From Hordeum vulgare subsp. vulgare (lineage: Eukaryota > Streptophyta > Magnoliopsida > Poales > Poaceae), in the NCBI RefSeq assembly GCF_904849725.1, contig NC_058522.1, positions 235,265,084 to 235,329,083 on the forward strand: a stretch of 64,000 nucleotides of DNA, given 5' to 3'. The position numbers and the translations under genes were made by a program. Under the pieces are notes generated by a model. The model was given only the letters and a program-made list of their open reading frames with translations. It did not search any database and was not told the DNA's origin. Below are positions 58,401 through 64,000 of this stretch, piece after piece; the first letter of the stretch is position 1; each line of letters starts with the position of its first letter.

Positions 58401-58770
58401 TACGAGACAAATGGCATGAAAAAATTTGGTGAGCTGTTGCCTTTCATCTTGGCTAGCAATCCTTTCAAAGTTATTTTGGTGTCATTACGGTCTTTCAGTT
58501 TCTACCACAACTCGATATTATCATCAAGATTTGAAGGGATGTGCTTCTTCCCATCGCAGGGCATGGCTATTATATGCGCTACATCTTCTAGTGTGATCCT
58601 ACATGGTCTCCCATTGATGATAAAGGCATCCTACTCTGCATCATATGAATTAGCGATAGCCAGGCACATTACACGTATAATTTTGATGCTAGGTGTCTTG
58701 AGAAGTCCACCCAGTCCTATCAACTGGATGTAATACTTTGTTGCGTGTTCAATCCGTTTATGAACTCCTC
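55435..58770 (-). pseudogene. Ulp1-protease-like gene (plant mobile-domain/ULP type), broken
   Basis: Multi-exon, minus strand. The N-terminal part (58770-58211) encodes a mobile-domain-like region (LGGLLKTPSIKIIRVMCLAI, DVAHIIAMPCDGKKHIP, FMPFVSYTIGKYVCPTTQQY) with in-frame TAG at 58633-58631 and 58504-58502. Likely exons follow at 58135-57985 (WYYEKWRV..NWSEEKAKKVD) and 57909-57835, others down to ~56215 including an acidic part. A TGA interrupts at 57682-57680. The C-terminal part has the protease His context (NVHWLL, ~56125) and, after a one-base shift, VLDS. The exon after VPKGDD starts ..ALYMLKN, where active Ulp1 proteins have (S/D)CGL, so Cys is replaced. It ends DEDASS. Ulp1-like genes of this sort are often carried by Mutator-like elements (Kaonashi type) in grasses. 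Not functional. Confidence 0.6.
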
Positions 58771-59000
58771 ATATGGCGGCAAAGTAGCATCCTGGGTTCA
58801 ATGGATGTGCAAGTGTGATTAGATTCAGCATGGTATACAATTTAAACACTCATACAGACGACTAGATCTAATCTATGCCAATATCAAAATTGTGATCTAC
58901 AGTACTGCATGAAATCATAGAGCTTCTAGGCCATATAATGAACACGAGACATAGAAAAACAAGCTATCTCTATCGGCAAATTGATTTTATGCTAAGTCTG
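58771..59000. other. Upstream flank of the Ulp1-like pseudogene
   Basis: No gene or clear promoter is seen; AT-rich. Confidence 0.4.
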
Positions 59001-59200
59001 TAAATTATGGGATTGCAAAAGGCAAGTGCATCGTAAATTTTTCTCAAAGATAACGGTTGTAACTAAACAAGATAAAAAGGCAAGTGCGCCGTAAATTATG
59101 GGATTGCAAAAGGCAAGTGTGCCGTAAATTTTTCTGAAAGAGAATGACTACAAGTAAATGAGGTCAAAAGGCAAGTGCGACGTAAATTATGGGATTGCAT
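59001..59200. repeat. 91-bp tandem repeat (just over two copies)
   Basis: taaattatgggattgca recurs at 59001, 59092 and 59183, exactly 91 bp apart. Each unit has ggcaagtgc.. followed by cgtaaattt. A further gtaaattatggg at 59563 is near the first copy of the 280-bp direct repeat. Confidence 0.8.
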
Positions 59201-59577
59201 GCAAAAAATTAGACGATCATTATCGGAGGATTATCTCCATGGCGACTGGCTCCATTGCCGTTCTCTTTCATCTTTTGCTTCGTCGGCTTTAAGTATAGAT
59301 GCGTGGGGTGGCGAGGTCTGGTAGGCATGGGGTAGAAGGCTAGGTCTATGTAGTAAACAACTTTATATTTATATGCGTGGGGTGGAAGGCTAGATCAGTA
59401 ATCGCAACAGTCAAGCATTTGGGCTTCTTGCGCTTTCTTATACGGGCCCATTAAAACATGAGAAAGGAAAGCGAGGACTCCAACCCGTGGGAGAACTCCA
59501 ACACGCGGGACGAGTCCCGTCCCAATTCTTTAGGACGGGCATGCGCGAGGGCGCTTCGTTCGTAAATTATGGGAATT

Positions 59578-59835
59578 TTTTGACCTCCTCCAAATCACAT
59601 AAAATTTTGCACACCCCTTCTCCTCTATAAGAATATATAGAATATTTAGGTTTTCCATTTTTTTATTTTTTATAATTTATAGTGGCTGGGTGAAACAAAG
59701 GGACATACGTCATATGATGCCATAGGGGGACAATGTAGACTTCATTATTGTTGAAATTCTTTGATATTTATGTTTACTACATGCATGCCACCATGTATTG
59801 AAAATTTGGGGTGATTTGGAGATGCTCAAAAAATG
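59578..59835 (+). repeat. Direct repeat copy 1 (with 59990-60277)
   Basis: Shares cctccaaatcacataaaatt..cacaccccttctcc, a T-rich segment, ggtgaaacaaagggacatac, catgcatgccaccatgta and ttggggtgatttggagatg with copy 2. May be an end of an unrecognised DNA transposon. Confidence 0.75.
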
Positions 59836-59989
59836 ACTTCATTACGGACGGGACCCCTTCATTATGCATGCCACCATGTACAAAAAATTCACCGAGCTAG
59901 TCTACATTATCAAATACAGAAAAACTGGCATGCATGTAGTTTTTCAACAATAATGGAAAAACTAGCTTAAGTTTTTCTAACAAGGTGAT

Positions 59990-60277
59990 TTTTTTTACCT
60001 CCTCCAAATCACATAAAATTTTGCACACCCCTTCTCCATAAGCATATATAGAATATGTAGATTTTCCATTTTTTTATTTTTTTTTAATTTATAGTGGCTC
60101 GGTGAAACAAAGGGACATACGTCATACGTTGCCATAGGGGACAATGTACACTTCATTATGTTGCCATAGGGGGGCAATGTACACTTCATTATTGCTGAAA
60201 TTTCTTTGATAATCTTGTTCACTACATGCATGCCACCATGTACAACAAATTTGGGGTGATTTGGAGATGGTCAAAAA
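59990..60277 (+). repeat. Direct repeat copy 2 (with 59578-59835)
   Basis: Collinear with copy 1, with an extra internal duplication of gttgccataggg..acaatgtacacttcatta (about 60139-60202). Confidence 0.75.
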
Positions 60278-61513
60278 ATAAGGAAGTGACATATACAAAA
60301 ATGCCCGCCCACTTAACAGGAAAGTTCACATCCCGCGGCCTGCATACGACTAGAAGCCCAGCAATATGGGCTAGGATGCAGGTCCGCAGGGCTTGTGTTA
60401 TTCTTGCTAGTAGGCCCCATAGGGCATACACAGAACTGGATAGTGAACATGTTGTTTCAGTGAGAGAGGCTCATGCCAATGGTCGCTCACCCGCGTATAT
60501 AACTAGGTGCATGCGCCTCTCGCTCGGCGAGGTGGGACTAAACTCCCACCACCCGTCAGCTGTTCCCGGTGTAGCTCAGCGGTTGGGCCCAATTTTGGTG
60601 GGCTGACCGAGGCCAGCCTCACCAGTGTGCTGGACCGCACATCCTGTAGATGGTTGGGCTGGCCCATTTTCTATGCATTTTATATTTCGATTATTTCATA
60701 CAAAAATCCATCACTTCTAATTCAAATGTTCTTGTTTGCAACCACCCTTTTTTTACCAAACATTTTCTTACACTACTATATTTATTTTTCCTTTTTTTCA
60801 AATTTTCCCCTTTTTCAGTTTTTAAATTCATGATTGTATTATAATATGTTGTCTTATATTTCACTCATTTCATACAATAATCCCTGCATAGCTTATATCT
60901 AATTACACTTTGATATTACATGAAGTTAAAACCGGTTATATTCATCTTAGCATATTGTTATACATGCTTTATATTAGATATTAAAACCGGTTATATTCAT
61001 CTCAGCATATTAATTATAGTTGTTGTACATTTTGCATCCCTTTGAAAACCCGGTTACAGCTTACTGTTGTACATGGAATACAACAAAATTTTAACTACCG
61101 GACTAATACAACAATATTTTAACTACCGGACTAAAATGAAATGTTGAGCCAAATTCACAATTACAGTTTGCAAGCACCGTTTTAACTACTTCCTTAAACT
61201 TCTATATTTCACTCCAAGATTCACACACTTTTTTAAAATGATGATTCATTGTGTAATCTAATAAGAAGGAAGCATACCTCGGAAATAAATTCCATGAGAC
61301 AGAAATTTAGATATCTTCCTAGATTAATACCATCCAGGTCTTCTAAACAGGGCATCAACTTCAAAGACATACTACATTATAGCCATGTATAAACATAATA
61401 CAAAAGCAAACGAAGTTTCCAACAGTCCACAACCCCATTCATATTAACAAAAGTAAAACATCATCACATATATTGATTATGAGTGGCACTTGTAGCTTCA
61501 GATCATGAGTAGG
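60278..61513. other. Intergenic sequence, no gene seen
   Basis: Contains a GGTGGGA-ctaaac-TCCCACC hairpin at about 60531-60550, a GC-rich block to ~60660, and an AT-rich part with a short duplicated phrase aaaaccggttatattcatct (60929 and 60983). The last ~150 bases could include the 3' UTR of the zinc-finger gene. Confidence 0.45.
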
Positions 61514-61545
61514 CCTAGTTGGAATACAAACCCTTCAGGAGGGCA

Positions 61546-63770
61546 TTATTGCTGTCCTCGGACCTTGTAGTCGTCGGAATGAAGCGATGCATCCCGTGCA
61601 TGCGAGATAAGGTGCTCATAGAGCCCATCCTTAGGCTTTCTGTTTGTGGTACAGTAGGGGCACACATACTTCTTCCCCTTTTTGTACATAGAGGATCCCT
61701 TGGCCTTGATCTTCTCAACTTCCTTCGCTATGAAGGACTCGATGTTCCTCTCGTCCACATCATCATCAGAGTCATACTGCACACATAAATAAATTACATT
61801 CATACATTATGCATTGATATAGTAAAACATGTGAAAGGAACTAGATGAACAAATAAAATTTCAACTAGGGCTAAACCTCATAGGGTTCGTCGTCAGAGTA
61901 TGGATCATATGGATCACGGAATCCAGTCATGTCCAGCTTCCTCTTCTTGCCCTCAAGATCCTTCTCCTGCAATGGGATAGTGCACTGCCTTAAATTGTAC
62001 TGGCATTTACATAAATCTCCACATCCTTAGACCAGATCCTTACATGTAGTAGTGGTGCCATGACTCAAATATTACCACTCAAGCCGAATACATATGATTA
62101 TCAACACATTTTGCACAATTTCCTGGCGTGTTACAAATTTAATTTTTTGTTTGATAATCTTGCTAAAAAACGTGGTCAAGTTGTACAACCTCTACTCATT
62201 TGATTCCATCCACACAATAGCATACAAGGCATGATCAGTTTTACATGTCAGAACTCAAAAATTATCAAAAGAGAAGGAAGAAACTAATAAATGCATATAT
62301 CTCCTACTTGTAACATCTTTAATTGCAGTAGTCAATTGATTCTATCTCCAACAAAGTTCAGTTCTACGATCAAAGTTCAGTTCTACAATCAATTTTAGAA
62401 ACAAAAATCTTTATTTCACATAATCAAATAAGAAACAATTATATTCATTTATCACCTTCTCAATGAATTCGATTGATTTCACTAGATTCCAGAGTTCATA
62501 AATCATGTCTTGCAAACCATGTCTCAATGAATTTCACACACCTTTCATAATTCATTTCACCCAAAAAAGAGTAAAGTTATATTTCGACAACTATTTCAAT
62601 ACATATCACACTGAAATAACAAATTACAAATAAAAGAAATAATAGTTTCATACATTAAAAGAATTTATTTTAAGAAAATAGTTTCACAACTTGCAACAAC
62701 ACATTGAAATATGAGTTTCAATTGCTTGCCACAGAGCAAAATCACTTCGAGAAGTATCGATTGCTATATTTTACTTCTCATCAAACATCACTTTCTTCCA
62801 TAAGCTATATTCCAGTTTCAGCAGATCATAGTTATTCATCCATATGAAAACCAGTCTTCGTAATCAGCAATTTTTTTCTAACTTCCAATCATCCATCTTT
62901 ATATCTGATTGGGGAAAAGCAAATTTGTTTCTGGAAAAAGCAAGGTAGAGGGGAACGGGAAGCATTACCACATCCAGATGCAGCAATCAAGATTCTAATT
63001 AAAAAAACCGGATGTCTCATTAAATTTTTGTAGCATTCAAGCGCATCCCTAGTTTTTTGTATTTATTGAGACAACTACATCTACAAACACCTCTACCTTG
63101 TTTTTGTATTTGTTGTCAAATACAACCACAGCCCTAGTTTTTCTAGGTGCTGCAAACACAAAAACAGTAGTCTACACGGATGTTAAGCATTAACCCAGAA
63201 AACCTTATCTAAAAAAACCCCATCTAAAATCCCCATCTAGAAACCACTATTAGAACCCCATCTAGGCTACGTTCGGTTGACATGGATTAGGAGAGGGTTT
63301 GGCAGGAATTCAAGGGGATTGAATCCCATGCAAGTCAAATTCCCCCAAATCCCCTCCAATCCCCTTAGGATAGGGATTAACCGAACAAAGCCCTAGAGAA
63401 GACCCCATCTACAAATCACCATACCTTGCATGGTTATTTAGAAGAAAAATCACCCTGCATGCTAAATATTAGAAGGAAATAGAACCACCTCCTCGTCGCG
63501 AGCCTGCGTAGCACTGCTCGACGCCGTGACCTTCTGCTCTGGCACATCCTTCTCAAGATCGGCAGCAGCGCCGCCAACGTCATGCACCGCTTCTGCCGCG
63601 GTCGCCGCACGAGGCTTCTCCTCCAACACATCCACGACCGCAGCGTGAGGCTTCTCGTCCAACACATCCCCGGCCGCAGCGTGAGGCTTCTCCTCCAACA
63701 CATCCCCGGCCGCAGCGCGAGGCTTCTCCTCCAACATATCCCCGGCGATAGCGCAACGAGTGTCGGCCAT
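61546..63770 (-). CDS. C2H2/XS-type zinc-finger protein with N-terminal 12-residue repeats, three exons, 200 residues
   Basis: Predicted join: 63770-63489, 61966-61877 and 61776-61546, all phase 0, with GT donors (GAG/GTGGTT, GAG/GTTTAG) and CAG acceptors (TTGCAG, CTGCAG? read as GTGCAG). The start is the ATG of MADTRC in a good monocot context (CAAATGGC). Residues 8-55 are four 12-residue repeats of the AAGDVLEEKPHA kind. Exon 2 encodes an acidic/basic hinge (EGKKRKLD..DPYDPYSDDE). Exon 3 has C163-x2-C166-x12-H179-x3-H183 in KKYVCPYCTTNRKPKDGLYE, most like the zinc finger linked to XS domains (SGS3/IDN2-type proteins in RNA-directed DNA methylation) but without the XS domain. A role is not clear. 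One extra A near the end creates an early TAA; related frames continue NALLKGLYSN in another frame, so ~10 residues are probably lost. No other lesion. Confidence 0.6.
61967..63264 (-). other. Intron 1 of the zinc-finger gene (larger part)
   Basis: AT-rich, without a coding region. It contains phrase repeats (aaagttcagttctac twice, near 62355-62390). The rest of the intron holds a MITE. Confidence 0.5.
63265..63392. mobile_element. 128-bp MITE, Tourist/PIF-Harbinger-like
   Basis: Inverted ends GGCTACGTTCGGTT and (reverse complement of the right end) GGCTTTGTTCGGTT, with two mismatches, flanked by CTA (63262-63264 and 63393-63395). A 3-bp duplication and the GGC..TGTTCGGTT end fit Tourist-type MITEs. 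It lies in intron 1 of the zinc-finger gene. Confidence 0.65.
63606..63748 (-). repeat. 36-bp coding tandem repeat, four copies
   Basis: The plus-strand phrase gaggcttctcctccaacac..tccccggccgcagc repeats every 36 bp and encodes the 12-residue repeats of the zinc-finger protein. Confidence 0.8.
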
Positions 63771-64000
63771 TTGGTGAGGGAGACGAGAGCAACGGGGAGA
63801 CGATGCGACGGGAGAGAGCGAGAAGACGCAGTGGGAGGAGCGGGAGACGAGGTGGCGAGGGAGAAGATTTGGGGGGAAATGGTGGGGGCGATGCGTCCGG
63901 AGGAGGTTCCCCACCTCTTAAAGGATGGGACACTTCTGGCAACGCCAGCCGCCAAGTGCCGGGCCAACCACATGTGCAATAGCACTGGCCGCACAGGGCA
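63771..64000 (-). promoter_or_regulatory. 5' leader/promoter-proximal region of the zinc-finger gene
   Basis: GC-rich with pyrimidine-rich leader sequence on the minus strand (ctctcgctctctcc type). Frames stay open upstream of the ATG but lack a better start. No TATA box is seen inside the window; the promoter probably lies beyond it. Confidence 0.4.

Noticed and set aside
60560..60600. tRNA-like A box (ggtgtagctcagcggttgggc)
   Set aside because: No matching B box or cloverleaf downstream; not a tRNA gene, and too little else to call a SINE.

Overview
The window is a nest of LTR retrotransposons from a large grass genome, most likely Triticeae (wheat, Aegilops or barley). This rests on element content: Sirevirus-like Copia elements with iMet primer sites, Gypsy LTRs opening with TGATAC, a CACTA end opening with CACTACTAGGAAAAA, and intron-bearing host-type genes only at the right end. 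About 90% of the window is transposon-derived.

Layout. 1-9012: element A, a Sirevirus-like Copia on the plus strand, cut by the window start, with gag and a third ORF (ORF3) but no pol. It sits in the 3' LTR of a same-family minus-strand element B (9013-9149 and 10890-16152). B is interrupted and shortened by a Gypsy-type solo LTR (9150-10889). 16153-16527: end of a CACTA transposon. 17248-24700: old Gypsy-type element D with no protein genes, inserted in a 36-bp minisatellite; its 3' LTR carries a 917-bp solo LTR with target duplication CTCCC. 25019-38626: solo LTR E (duplication GCAAC) containing element C (26225-38330, duplication GCTAC), a young, near-intact Copia/Sirevirus with gag, pol and a spliced ORF3. 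About 39560-40997: another Gypsy-type LTR. 41079-52991: element F (duplication GCATC), with 4.1-kb LTRs and no coding capacity, inside a Gypsy-type gag-like fragment. That fragment abuts the last exon part of a probable AT-hook (AHL) gene at 53731-53979. 55435-58770: broken Ulp1-protease-like gene. 61546-63770: a three-exon C2H2/XS-type zinc-finger gene on the minus strand that looks expressed.

Main observation. A, B and C all carry a second, LTR-like promoter inside the element, just upstream of ORF3. It is an array of short palindromes followed by a TATA box, then a short first exon ending in phase 1 at a GT donor. In A and C a second palindrome array lies within the intron before exon 2; in B it lies between the donor and the truncation point. 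The palindromes match those upstream of the TATA box in each element's own LTR (CTCGGTnnCACCGAG type in A and B, CAGCGGTACTACCGCTG type in C). ORF3 therefore appears to be a separately transcribed, spliced gene controlled by the same family-specific factor as the LTR. A and B (gag plus ORF3, no pol) share PBS, PPT and LTR-end sequence with C, as expected for non-autonomous partners of a C-like element.

All calls come from reading the sequence; splice sites and family names are inferences without database or transcript support.
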